Shown piece by piece: positions 1 through 7,410 of a stretch of DNA of 64,000 nucleotides. How positions within the stretch are numbered: position 1 is the stretch's first letter; the number at the start of each line of letters is the position of its first letter. Under the pieces are notes generated by a model. That model was given only the letters and a program-made list of their open reading frames with translations. It ran no database searches and was not told the DNA's origin. A program made the position numbers and the translations under genes. Source of the stretch: Phaeodactylibacter luteus (GTDB lineage: Bacteria; Bacteroidota; Bacteroidia; Chitinophagales; Saprospiraceae); assembly GCF_007993045.1 (NCBI RefSeq), contig NZ_VOOR01000012.1:1-64000 (forward strand), written 5' to 3'.

Positions 1-2
1 GG

Positions 3-1100
3 GATGAGGTAGCCGCTTTCGTGAAACAGCGGAGCCGCAAAATTCAGGAGCGGGTCAACCGGGCTTTCGATCAAGCGCAGCAGTGGTTCCTGCACAGTGG
101 CACTATCCGAGAAGATAGCAAGGAGCTGCTGCGTATGGCTGCTGTGCACCAACTCACTCAGGAGCAGCTCACCGTACGTGTGCCAGCTTGGTATATAGGC
201 AGGCAACGCTTGCAGTACAGTACAGAGCTGGTAGACCAGATCAGCGAGCAAACGGATTGCAAAGCCACCATTTTCCAGCGGATACCGCAAGGTTTTCTGC
301 GCATTTCAACCAATATCGAAACCCTTAGCGGGAAAAGGGCGGTTGGTACCTTCATCCCCAACGATTCCCCGATTGCTCAGGCTGCTTTGCAAGGGGAGGC
401 TTACCGTGGAAGCGCCTTTGTGCTGAGCAATTGGTATGCCTCTGTGTATGAGCCTTTTGAGGTCGGGGGCGAAATCAAGGGGATTTTATATGTGGGCGTA
501 AAAGAAGAGCTGCCGGACGGAGGGGAGGATATATTACAGCATGAGCACATCGAAGCCTTGGCCCGGCAGATGCTGCAGGGGCACAATGGGCAGAATGCAG
601 GTGGGGTGGTCCCCTTGCATCAGTTGATTGATTACTTTTCCAACCCCCGCCGGCAGCCCGCCCTACACAACCACCCCTTGCTGGAGCTGGGGCTTAAGGA
701 GCTTGCGGTCTTGCTGATGCAGGAACGGATGAGGCGGCAGTCTAGGGAGGAAGCTTGGGAAGAACAGCAGCTCCGCCTACTGCGCAACTATGTTCAGGCT
801 CATCTGGATGAAGAGATTTCAGTAGATGTGCTGGCCAAGCTGGCCTGTACGAGCAAAGCTTCCCTCTATCGTTACCTGCGCGAAAAGCTCAACCTGACCC
901 CGGTGGAGTTTATCAACGCAGAACGGCTCAAGGAAGCTGCACGCCTGCTCCGGGAAGAGCCGGAAGCCCACGTTCAGGATGTCTGCTTGCGCACAGGGTT
1001 CAAAAACTGTTCTTATTTCATTAAATTGTTCCGGCAGCGCTACGAGCTCACACCTCGGCAATACCGGGAATCTATCGTTGAACTGCAAGCTGCCGGGTAA
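3..1100 (+). CDS. AraC-family regulator with Cache-like sensor domain (5' end outside window)
   Basis: This is a transcription regulator with an N-terminal ligand-sensing region and a C-terminal AraC DNA-binding domain. The first half (about residues 40-170 of the visible part) resembles the soluble Cache_3-Cache_2 fold, with the stretches FQRIPQGFLRIST and GTFIPNDSP and a strand ending GGEIKGILYVGV. The last 100 residues carry two helix-turn-helix units (LAKLACTSKASLYRYLRE and VCLRTGFKNCSYFIKLFR). The frame is open to the first base. A GTG at 21 is possible, but it would begin inside what looks like a helix, so I read the gene as 5'-truncated by the window. No transmembrane segment is visible, so it probably senses a cytoplasmic small molecule. 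Its targets are unknown; the reductase next door is convergent and is only a candidate. Confidence 0.8.
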   Translation, partial: DEVAAFVKQRSRKIQERVNRAFDQAQQWFLHSGTIREDSKELLRMAAVHQLTQEQLTVRVPAWYIGRQRLQYSTELVDQISEQTDCKATIFQRIPQGFLRISTNIETLSGKRAVGTFIPNDSPIAQAALQGEAYRGSAFVLSNWYASVYEPFEVGGEIKGILYVGVKEELPDGGEDILQHEHIEALARQMLQGHNGQNAGGVVPLHQLIDYFSNPRRQPALHNHPLLELGLKELAVLLMQERMRRQSREEAWEEQQLRLLRNYVQAHLDEEISVDVLAKLACTSKASLYRYLREKLNLTPVEFINAERLKEAARLLREEPEAHVQDVCLRTGFKNCSYFIKLFRQRYELTPRQYRESIVELQAAG

Positions 1101-1198
1101 AAGAAAGCCGGCCCCCGTATGTCCCGAGAGCCGGCCTGCTAGGCCAAGCGCATATTTTGAGCTCGTTGCTGTTAAAAACAGTATTTCAGGAGCTTAGC

Positions 1199-1330
1199 TT
1201 ACTTGCAAAATTTGCATTTAGCGGCCTCGCCGGTCATGCTGTCACCGCAGGCGGGTATAAGCTCTTGATCATCATAACGGAAATGCTCCAAATAGGCGCT
1301 AACGCCCAGTCGTAGCGGTTCAGCCTTGCG
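1199..1330 (-). pseudogene. Possible relic of a zinc-ribbon protein C-terminus
   Basis: On the minus strand, directly after the reductase stop codon, an open frame encodes about 40 residues ending PACGDSMTGEAAKCKFCK and a TAA stop. The ending resembles bacterial zinc ribbons of the CxxC-x(9-12)-CxxC type, but the first cysteine of the first pair is replaced by Ile. No ATG is found, and upstream the frame runs into the reductase gene in another phase. I read it as a decayed gene end or a chance frame. Confidence is low. Confidence 0.3.
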
Positions 1331-2420
1331 AAGCCTCCGCCAAGGCCGGGTAATCTGTATACCCTTTTTCTCCCGGTGTATAGAAGGTGTCGAAGTCCGG
1401 GGTGTTTAGCTCAGCCTCGGCGCGGAAGCGCTCATCCAGGTCCGGATTGGCGAGCCACATACGGCCAAATGCAACAAGGTCGCCCCGGCCAGCTTCTAAA
1501 TCGCTTACTGCCCGCTCCTGATCATACCCTCCAGATAGCAGGAAGGTGCCGCTGAAGGCGTTCCGCATGCTCTCTTTCAGGGATTGGGGCACCTCGGGCG
1601 CCCCCATGCTAGAGTGGTCGGCAATGTGCAGGTATACCGCGCGGCCATTTAGCGCTTCAGCTAGGTATTGGTACATTTCAATCGTCTCTGCTTCGTCGTA
1701 CACCGGCATGCCGGCGTTCACGCCGAAGGGGGAAAGGCGTACGCCGACTTTGTCTGCTCCTATAGCTTCCCCAACCCGGTCTGCCATGTCAAGCAGAAAA
1801 CGCGCCCGGTTTTCTACACTGCCGCCGTACTCATCGGCCCGGACGTTGGACTTGGGGTTCAGGAATTGTTCAATGAGGTAGCCGTTGGCGCCATGCAGCT
1901 CAACGCCATCAAATCCGGCTGCTATGGCATACCGTGCGGCTTGCACGTGTTCGCCGATAGCCGCCTCCACTTCTGCCGCGGTCATAGCTTGTGGCGTGCC
2001 GATTTCTTTCATGCCTTCTTGGTCCGTGTACATTTGTTGGCCGTCAGGCTTTACGGCAGAAGGGGCAAGAATTTTAGCGCCTTCCGGCAAATTGAGCGCA
2101 TGCCCGATACGGCCAGTGTGCATCAGCTGAACGAAGATGTGGCTCCCGCCCTTGTGAACGCGGGCGGTGATGTTTTTCCAAGCTTCAGCCTGTTCGGCAT
2201 TGAAGAGCCCGGGGATGCGGGGGTAGCCCAGCCCATTGGGCGAGGGGCTCGTCCCTTCTGTAATGATGAGGCCAGCTCCGTTGCGCTGCTCATAATACCT
2301 GGCCATAAGGCCGTTGGGCATATTGCCTATCGCTCGGGAACGGGTCAGGGGCGCCATGACGAGCCGGTTTTTCAGCCGGGCCCTGCCCAATTGGTAGGGG
2401 GTGAATAGTGGGTTAGACAT
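1320..2420 (-). CDS. Alkene reductase, old yellow enzyme (NemA-like) family
   Basis: This is an FMN-dependent NAD(P)H:flavin oxidoreductase of the old yellow enzyme family, which reduces activated C=C bonds and electrophiles such as maleimides, enones and nitro compounds. The 366-residue protein has the family's usual length. It shows the N-terminal strand KNRLVMAPLTRSRA, the QLMHTGRIGH segment, the substrate-binding pair His176/Asn179 in ELHGANGY, and EYGGSVENR before the phosphate-binding end of the barrel (FGRMWLANPDL). The start at 2420 gives a normal N-terminus. A perfect 16-bp inverted repeat directly abuts the start codon, which suggests tight repression by a dimeric regulator of the kind (TetR, HxlR, MarR) that often controls these enzymes. 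No such regulator gene is adjacent. Confidence 0.93.
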   Translation of the reverse strand: MSNPLFTPYQLGRARLKNRLVMAPLTRSRAIGNMPNGLMARYYEQRNGAGLIITEGTSPSPNGLGYPRIPGLFNAEQAEAWKNITARVHKGGSHIFVQLMHTGRIGHALNLPEGAKILAPSAVKPDGQQMYTDQEGMKEIGTPQAMTAAEVEAAIGEHVQAARYAIAAGFDGVELHGANGYLIEQFLNPKSNVRADEYGGSVENRARFLLDMADRVGEAIGADKVGVRLSPFGVNAGMPVYDEAETIEMYQYLAEALNGRAVYLHIADHSSMGAPEVPQSLKESMRNAFSGTFLLSGGYDQERAVSDLEAGRGDLVAFGRMWLANPDLDERFRAEAELNTPDFDTFYTPGEKGYTDYPALAEASQG

Positions 2421-2460
2421 GTTGTTTAGACATTGAATGGTAAATCAATGTCTAAACAAC
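2421..2460 (-). promoter_or_regulatory. Perfect inverted repeat (16-8-16) at the reductase start codon
   Basis: The arms at 2421-2436 and 2445-2460 (gttgtttagacattga and its exact complement) flank an 8-base spacer. The repeat touches the ATG of the reductase, so no Shine-Dalgarno sequence fits between them. A bound repressor would block transcript initiation or elongation. In RNA the same sequence would form a 16-bp hairpin immediately before the start codon and could block translation. Confidence 0.7.
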
Positions 2461-2490
2461 GTTTTATCTGACCGTAAGTTGAGGCAAAAG

Positions 2491-2693
2491 GGGCACAAAC
2501 CAGATTATCGTTTTTTTCCTGTCCCCTCCGTAAGGATAGGGGCCTGCCCCTGCCCCAATGGGCAGGAGCCGCTATGCTCCGGGGCTCGCTGCCCGCTCGG
2601 CCCTATCGGGCTTATACCCCTTCGCAGCGCTAGGCCGATGCCAGGCTAGTGCCTGAAAAGCACAAACGGCAGCGGCATTTTGGCTTACGCCCA
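2491..2693 (+). repeat. Intergenic structured repeat, copy A
   Basis: This is copy A of the 11-copy family. In order it contains a cAACCAGATT-type left end, a T-run, a G+C hairpin (gcctgcccc / gggcagg), the block gccgctatgct-ccggggctcgct, cgctcggccctatcgggctt, cgcagcgctaggccgatgccaggcta, and an aagcacaaacggcagcggca right end. It fills most of the gap upstream of the reductase. It contains no plausible gene; the open frames through it recur in every copy and are shadows of the repeat. Confidence 0.85.
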
Positions 2694-2714
2694 GGTGAAA
2701 GAGCGGGGGGCAAA

Positions 2715-2753
2715 TGCAATCAGGGCTGGCCATGGCTGTACACCCTGATTGCA
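2715..2753 (-). terminator. Hairpin downstream of the coiled-coil gene
   Basis: An 11-bp perfect stem (tgcaatcaggg at 2715-2725 with its complement at 2743-2753) has a 17-base loop. It lies 18 bases after the stop codon of the minus-strand gene and is followed, in that direction, by a short T stretch. It is a probable but weak intrinsic terminator. Confidence 0.45.
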
Positions 2754-2770
2754 CCGAGAAGGCAAAGTGG

Positions 2771-3433
2771 CTAAAGATCGTTAAGGCGGCGTTTCACCTG
2801 TTCTACCACGCCTTCCTGAGCCTTGATCTGCTCTTGCATGGCTTCTTGGTCCTGTAGGTTCTGTTCGATATCTTTTTCTGCTTTGGCAATTGTTTCTTTG
2901 GCCCGCTGTATTTCGCGCTCATACCGTTCTTTGGCCGACTGCAGCCGCTCGAGGTCGCGCTGTAGGTTTTTCAGGGCATCCTGTTGCGTTTCGAGCTCAA
3001 TGCGCACCTTAGCCTTGGCTACTTCGAGGCCAAACCGCATGAGCAGTTTTTCGCCTTCAGTATAAGCTTCAGGGTGTTCGCTTTTGTTCAGGAAAGCCCC
3101 GCCAAGGTCTACCCACATAAAGAACCGGGTATTGGCGTCTTGCTGTTCCGCTTTCGCGTAAATATCAACAGAGTTGCCTTTGCCGATGGCTGCAATATCC
3201 GCATCATCGGATAGCCATTCCCGGTCTCTGCGCTGGTACTTGGGCTTGGCGTTATAAAAATCTTTCATGTACTCTTTCCATACGTCGTTGACGATGTCGT
3301 CGTTTACGCCTGGCAGATCGATAATGAGCGCATTTTGGGTGCCGGCGCTCATGCCAGCGGTGCCTTCATAAATTTGGCCGTGCAGCATTATGGCGCTGAG
3401 GGTGAGCAAGGCGGTGAAGATGAGCTGTTTCAT
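2771..3433 (-). CDS. Secreted coiled-coil protein of unknown function
   Basis: I do not recognise a named family. The 220-residue protein starts with a Lys-containing signal peptide (MKQLIFTALLTLSAIMLHGQ). A globular part of about 110 residues follows, including WKEYMKDFYNAKPKYQRRDREW and FMWVDLGGAFLNKSEH. The last 80 residues are strongly charged with heptad spacing (from about residue 140, LETQQDALKNLQRDLERLQ), a long coiled coil. The ATG at 3433 was preferred over the upstream ATG at 3508, because only the former puts the signal peptide at the N-terminus. It is probably periplasmic or bound to the inner face of the outer membrane. The 3' hairpin suggests a single-gene transcript. Confidence 0.75.
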   Translation of the reverse strand: MKQLIFTALLTLSAIMLHGQIYEGTAGMSAGTQNALIIDLPGVNDDIVNDVWKEYMKDFYNAKPKYQRRDREWLSDDADIAAIGKGNSVDIYAKAEQQDANTRFFMWVDLGGAFLNKSEHPEAYTEGEKLLMRFGLEVAKAKVRIELETQQDALKNLQRDLERLQSAKERYEREIQRAKETIAKAEKDIEQNLQDQEAMQEQIKAQEGVVEQVKRRLNDL

Positions 3434-3540
3434 AAGGGTTGCGGGTTTGGTTAAAAAGAGGGGTGACGGATACTGCAATTGAGACGCCGGGCCTGCCGCT
3501 GAAGTCACCTTGATGGTTAAGATAGCGAAACGCTGTGACT

Positions 3541-3620
3541 TAGAGCGCCTGTTTGGAGTTTGGCCTTAAAAGCAAAAAACTGCTGTTTACTGCCCGATTG
3601 CCAAAGCCCAAACAGGCTTT
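3541..3620. repeat. Small palindromic repeat, family 2, copy 1
   Basis: This block of about 80 bp has ends that are imperfect inverted repeats of each other (agcgcctgtttgg... and ...ccaaagcccaaacaggc). It matches 9302-9380 closely along its length with one indel. It sits directly after the stop codon of the lipid kinase gene. Confidence 0.6.
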
Positions 3621-4561
3621 TATGTTGTTTGAGGCTGGGGCGCAATGAACTGGAAGGCAGCAGGGCAAATGGAAGCCCGGACTGGGGTCTGCCCCAAAAA
3701 CTCCCCGTCGGCCTCGAGCAGAGTGGGCGCGGCCCCGGGCGCAGCGGACACCGTTATCTGCCGGGCATGTAGGGTTTTGACCAAGGGGTGCCTGCCAATA
3801 CTGCCGTTGTAAAACCGCCAGGTGTTGAGCAGTACCCCCGCTTTGCTGAGCGGGCCTGCCATGGTCAGGGCAAAGGTGCCGCCGTCTGGCACTGCATGCG
3901 GGACGAGCTGCATGCCCCCGCCCGAGTAGCGGCCAATGCCCAGGTTGATGGTATAAAAATAATCTTGCCAAGCCTGCCCTTCTGAGGTGACAATGGCTTC
4001 CTTTAGTTGGTATTCAAAAAGGCAGCGAGCAACTAAGCTCAGGTAGCGCAGGGGCCCGCCCTGGCCTGCAGGCTCCGCTATAGACCGTTGCACCACGAAA
4101 GCATCATAGGCAAGGCCAGCGACATTCACGAAGTAGCGGCTGGCTGCTTCCCCTGAGGTGCGGTGGTAGTGCAGCAGTCCGGCATCCTGAAGCCGGGTAG
4201 TTCCGCGGGCGATGAGCTGCAAGGCATCTGCCGGGCGCCTAGGCATGCCATATGTCCTAGACCAGTCGTTGCCTGTCCCCAATGGCAGCAGGGCATAGGT
4301 AATGCTTGTAGGTGGGGCAAAAGGCTGTTGCAGGATACCGTTGGCAACCTCGTGGTTGGTGCCATCGCCCCCCACAGCAAGGATGTACCGGTAGCCTTCT
4401 GCTATCGCGTCTTGTGCCAATGCCATGCCATGCCCGCTATATTGGGTGCAAGCCCATCCGCCAACGGGGAGGGCCGCAGCGATTTGCTGCTGTAGGGCTC
4501 CCCATTGCGCATGCAGGCGGCCTGCTTTTAGGTTGGCGATAACGAACCACTGTCTGAGCAT
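3620..4561 (-). CDS. Diacylglycerol/lipid kinase, DAGK catalytic family
   Basis: This protein is of the bacterial lipid kinase family (DgkB/YegS type), which phosphorylates diacylglycerol or a related lipid with ATP at the inner membrane. The 313-residue length fits the family. The nucleotide-binding motif GGDGT is at residues 64-68 and GTGND at 95-99, followed by a beta-rich C-terminal domain ending in a typical ADGEFLGQTPVR segment. The ATG at 4561 gives the standard short N-terminal strand (RQWFVIANLKAG). The gene is monocistronic, with its own divergent gap of 264 bp to the ABC genes. The substrate cannot be fixed from the sequence, and sphingoid-base kinases look similar. Confidence 0.88.
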   Translation of the reverse strand: MLRQWFVIANLKAGRLHAQWGALQQQIAAALPVGGWACTQYSGHGMALAQDAIAEGYRYILAVGGDGTNHEVANGILQQPFAPPTSITYALLPLGTGNDWSRTYGMPRRPADALQLIARGTTRLQDAGLLHYHRTSGEAASRYFVNVAGLAYDAFVVQRSIAEPAGQGGPLRYLSLVARCLFEYQLKEAIVTSEGQAWQDYFYTINLGIGRYSGGGMQLVPHAVPDGGTFALTMAGPLSKAGVLLNTWRFYNGSIGRHPLVKTLHARQITVSAAPGAAPTLLEADGEFLGQTPVRASICPAAFQFIAPQPQTT

Positions 4562-4742
4562 AGGCTTATGTTTTTCAGGCTGTTTTGCAAGGTATTGAAA
4601 AAAATGGCTCGGTGCGCCCTGGCCTGCAGCCTGAGAGCAGGCATAACCGAATATAGCGAGCGTGTTGGAAGTGCGGTTTGAGATTGTGCTTAAATATGCG
4701 CTAATTTGGTCTATGATTTGGGCCTTAGCATAGAAAAAGTTA

Positions 4743-4761
4743 CCCTGCCTGAGGGGCAGGG
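4743..4761 (+). other. Small hairpin in the leader of the ABC exporter operon
   Basis: A perfect 7-bp G+C stem (ccctgcc / ggcaggg) with a 5-base loop lies about 65 bases upstream of the exporter start codon. It could be a leader structure or a weak terminator for something upstream. Nothing else is recognisable in the gap 4562-4825. Confidence 0.3.
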
Positions 4762-4825
4762 CTTAGTTTGCCTCTTGGGCTTTGCTTGCATAAATGAATA
4801 CAGGCATCATCAAAAATAGCAGGAC

Positions 4826-5740
4826 GTGGCAGATCACATTTTAGTATTGGAAGACATCGTAAAAGCGTACGACCGCCACCTGGCTGTGGACAGGGTCAGC
4901 TTTGCTGTGCCCAGGGGGAGCATTTTCGGGCTGCTCGGCCCGAACGGGGCCGGCAAAACTTCGCTCATCCGGATCATCACCACCATCACGCAGGCCGACG
5001 AAGGGCAGGTATGGCTTGATGGGCAGCGCCTGCACAGCCGCCACCCGGAGCAGATTGGCTATATGCCGGAAGAGCGCGGGCTGTACAAAAAAATGAAAGT
5101 GGGCGATCATCTGCTCTATCTGGCCCGGCTCAAGGGGCTCTCTAAAACTGAGGCTAAAGCCCGGCTCACTTCCTGGATGGAAAAGTTTGGCATCGTAGAC
5201 TGGTGGGGCAAGAAAGTAGAGGAGCTGTCCAAAGGGATGCAGCAGAAGATACAGTTCATTGCAACGGTTGTGCACGAGCCCAAGCTGCTGATCTTGGATG
5301 AGCCGTTCTCTGGCCTTGACCCCGTCAATGCCAACCTGATCAAAGATGAGATATACCAGCTGCGGGAGCAGGGCATGAGCATCATCTTTTCGACCCACCG
5401 CATGGAGCAGGTCGAAGAAGTCTGCGAGCGTATCGTCTTGATCAATAAGGGGCGGAATATTTTAGAGGGCAAAGTGAGCGAGGTGAAAGACCGTTTTAAG
5501 GAAAACCGTTTCCGTATTGATTACAAAGGGGAGCTGCCGGAAGGCTTGCTCAGCCAGGTAAAGGTCGTGGGGCAGTCGGCCGGGCAGATCACAGTGGAGG
5601 TAAGCGAAGACGCCCAGGCTAATGCCCTGCTCCGCGAGCTATTGGACAAAGGGGTCTACGTACAAGCCTTTAACGAAATACTGCCCACGCTCAACCAAAT
5701 ATTCATTCAACAAGTAAACCCGGCTGAAACTTATGGATAA
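4826..5740 (+). CDS. ABC transporter ATP-binding protein (NatA-like)
   Basis: This is the ATPase subunit of a two-gene ABC-2 exporter. The Walker A motif GPNGAGKTS is at residues 38-46. The signature LSKGMQQKIQ, the Walker B LLILDEP and the switch histidine in IIFSTHRME follow in normal order. A C-terminal extension of about 80 residues is typical of the NatA/CcmA-like group. The frame begins at a GTG with aggac just before it; no ATG is available near the conserved first strand. The gene overlaps its permease partner by 8 bases, so the two are translationally coupled. Related systems export sodium, drugs or lipids, and the substrate here is unknown. Confidence 0.9.
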   Translation: MADHILVLEDIVKAYDRHLAVDRVSFAVPRGSIFGLLGPNGAGKTSLIRIITTITQADEGQVWLDGQRLHSRHPEQIGYMPEERGLYKKMKVGDHLLYLARLKGLSKTEAKARLTSWMEKFGIVDWWGKKVEELSKGMQQKIQFIATVVHEPKLLILDEPFSGLDPVNANLIKDEIYQLREQGMSIIFSTHRMEQVEEVCERIVLINKGRNILEGKVSEVKDRFKENRFRIDYKGELPEGLLSQVKVVGQSAGQITVEVSEDAQANALLRELLDKGVYVQAFNEILPTLNQIFIQQVNPAETYG

Positions 5741-7058
5741 ACTTTGGCTGATCATCAAGCGGGAATACCTGACCCGCGTCACTCGCCGGTCCTTCATCTT
5801 GGCTACCCTGCTTACGCCCCTGGCTTTTGCCTTGTTCTTTGTGGTCGTTGGGCTGATTTTCCAGTACGAAAGCGATGACTCCAAGCGCATTGCGGTCATT
5901 GATGAGAGCGGTATGCTGGGCGGTGTCCTTAAAGATGAGGAAAACCTGTTTTTTAAATTTACCACACAGCCCCTCGCTGAGCTTAGGGCGGGCTTTGAAG
6001 AGTCGGACTTTGACGGCATCCTCCTTGTGCCGCCCCTTGACGATATCCTCTCCCGCAGGCATACCGTTTTTTACTACGCGCCGAAGCAGCCTACCTTGGA
6101 TATAGAAAGCTTGATACGGGCTCGCTTGTCGGAACGGTTGAGGGATTATAAGATTGAAGCCCTGGCACTCGACCCTGCTCAGCTGGAAGCTTTGGACACC
6201 CGTATTGAGCTGGAGCCGGAGCCGATAGATGAGAACAGCCAGGATGCCTCCAAACTGACCGGTGCTATAGCGGCTGCTATAGGCGGCATTATGGGCATTG
6301 TTATGTACCTGGTGGTGTTTATATATGGCATGATGGTCATGCGCTCGGTCATGGAAGAAAAGACCAGCAGGATTGTGGAGGTCATGATCTCCAGTGTACG
6401 GCCTTTCCAGCTCATGTTGGGCAAAATAGTGGGGGTGGGGGCAGTAGGGCTCACCCAAGTTGCGATCTGGGTGGTGCTCATACCTGTACTGATATTAATA
6501 GCCAGCCTGGTGTTTGGCATTGACTCCAGCGCACAGCTGGAGATGGCGCAGCAGCAGCCTGGTGCTGCTGCTTTTGACCCCAATGATGCCGAAGCTATGG
6601 CCGCCCTCGCCCTACAGGAGTTCCAAAGCCTGAACTGGTGGGCGATATTGCCTTTGTTCATCTTTTTCTTCCTTGGGGGGTACTTTTTGTATTCGTCCCT
6701 TTTTGCGGCGGTGGGCTCTGCTATGGGCGACGATCTGGGCGAAGGGCAGTCGCTGACGATACCCATCACCATACCCGTTATCATTGCTTTTTACATCATG
6801 ATCGTAGCGGTGCAGGCGCCCAATTCGAGCCTTGCGGTCTGGGCCTCCATTTTCCCGTTGTTCGCCCCCATTGTTATGCCTGCCCGCCTGGCTTTCTCCC
6901 CTCCGGTTTGGGAGATAGCTTTGTCTATAGGGCTATTGGCAGCTACCTCCATTTTTTTCGTCTGGCTTTCTGGCCGTATTTATCGGGTCGGGATATTGAT
7001 GTACGGCAAGAAAATCACACTGCGCGAATTGGGCAAGTGGATGTTTTATAAAGATTGA
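5733..7058 (+). CDS. ABC-2 type permease (NatB-like)
   Basis: This is the membrane subunit of the exporter. It has one transmembrane helix near the N-terminus (residues 19-45) and a periplasmic domain of about 150 residues. Five to six helices follow from about residue 185, including the family motif MRSVMEEKTSRIVEVMISSVRPFQLMLGKIVG that precedes the second helix in NatB-type permeases. The 441-residue length is normal for the family. The start ATG lies inside the 3' end of the ATPase gene. There is no third gene for an accessory protein. The operon ends just before repeat copy B, and no separate terminator is evident. Confidence 0.9.
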   Translation: MDKLWLIIKREYLTRVTRRSFILATLLTPLAFALFFVVVGLIFQYESDDSKRIAVIDESGMLGGVLKDEENLFFKFTTQPLAELRAGFEESDFDGILLVPPLDDILSRRHTVFYYAPKQPTLDIESLIRARLSERLRDYKIEALALDPAQLEALDTRIELEPEPIDENSQDASKLTGAIAAAIGGIMGIVMYLVVFIYGMMVMRSVMEEKTSRIVEVMISSVRPFQLMLGKIVGVGAVGLTQVAIWVVLIPVLILIASLVFGIDSSAQLEMAQQQPGAAAFDPNDAEAMAALALQEFQSLNWWAILPLFIFFFLGGYFLYSSLFAAVGSAMGDDLGEGQSLTIPITIPVIIAFYIMIVAVQAPNSSLAVWASIFPLFAPIVMPARLAFSPPVWEIALSIGLLAATSIFFVWLSGRIYRVGILMYGKKITLRELGKWMFYKD

Positions 7059-7064
7059 CTTATT

Positions 7065-7410
7065 GGGCGCCAACCAGATTGTCGTTTTTTTTTTGGGGGG
7101 CCTGCCCCTGCCGTGAGGGCAGGTGCCGCTATGCTACGGGGCTCGCTCTTCGCTCGGCCTTATCAGGCCTGCCGCCCCTTCGCAGCGCTAGGCCAATGCC
7201 AGGCTAGTGGTCTGTCAAGTGTTAATTTATGGGTTGAGTGGGAGCGAATTTTGAGGCTAATCAAGGCGGATGTTCCCGCGCATAGCAGCGCTACGTAAGG
7301 GGTTGTCCAACGAAGAGTAGCCTCAAAAGCCGCCGCAGGCAACCCCTAGTTTTAGCCTTGACAGACCACTAGAGCCCCAAAAGCATAAACGCCTGCGGCA
7401 CTTTGGTTCT
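7065..7410 (+). repeat. Intergenic structured repeat, copy B, interrupted by a palindromic element
   Basis: Copy B has the complete left end (gggcgccaaccagattgtcg, T9, hairpin). After ccaggctag it is interrupted by a 161-bp element plus a duplicated ctag, and it resumes with agccccaaaagcataaacgcctgcggca. Without the insert it would be about 181 bp, like the other copies. It fills the whole gap between the convergent exporter permease and lipoprotein genes. Confidence 0.85.
7208..7368. mobile_element. 161-bp palindromic element (MITE-like), copy 1, in a CTAG target
   Basis: The element is bounded by 12-bp perfect terminal inverted repeats (tggtctgtcaag / cttgacagacca), with ctag directly on both sides (7204-7207 and 7369-7372). 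The empty site is visible in the uninterrupted repeat copy at 50558-50731, which reads ggctagagccc. Inner segments (gggttg, ttttgagg) also pair, giving an imperfect stem of about 45 bp. The central 66 bases carry the blocks ctaatcaaggcg and aacgaagagtag, shared with 55814-55974. It encodes no protein. CTAG targets with TA or CTAG duplication are typical of IS630/Tc1-mariner-type mobilisation, which is an inference here. Confidence 0.75.

Noticed and set aside
1181-1200. Shared 15-base string ttcaggagcttagct near 1186 and 55797
   Set aside because: A match of this length is expected by chance about once or twice in 64 kb and is not extended on either side.
2437-2649. Short open frames inside the 180-bp repeats (here and at the other copies) that give similar peptides such as MLRGSLSARP
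   Set aside because: The peptides recur because the DNA repeats. Copies carry the frame in both orientations relative to the neighbouring genes, with frame-disrupting differences, so there is no evidence of selection on protein.
2491-2693. The 180-bp repeat as a CRISPR-like or tandem array
   Set aside because: Copies are dispersed singly between genes, 3-11 kb apart, in both orientations and without spacers.
4568-4681. A 37-residue frame upstream of the ABC exporter
   Set aside because: No ribosome-binding site, no family resemblance and no conserved composition; too short to support.
7113-7298. Open frame reading across the 161-bp element in repeat copy B
   Set aside because: It crosses the repeat/insertion border, so it would be a chimera of two non-coding elements.
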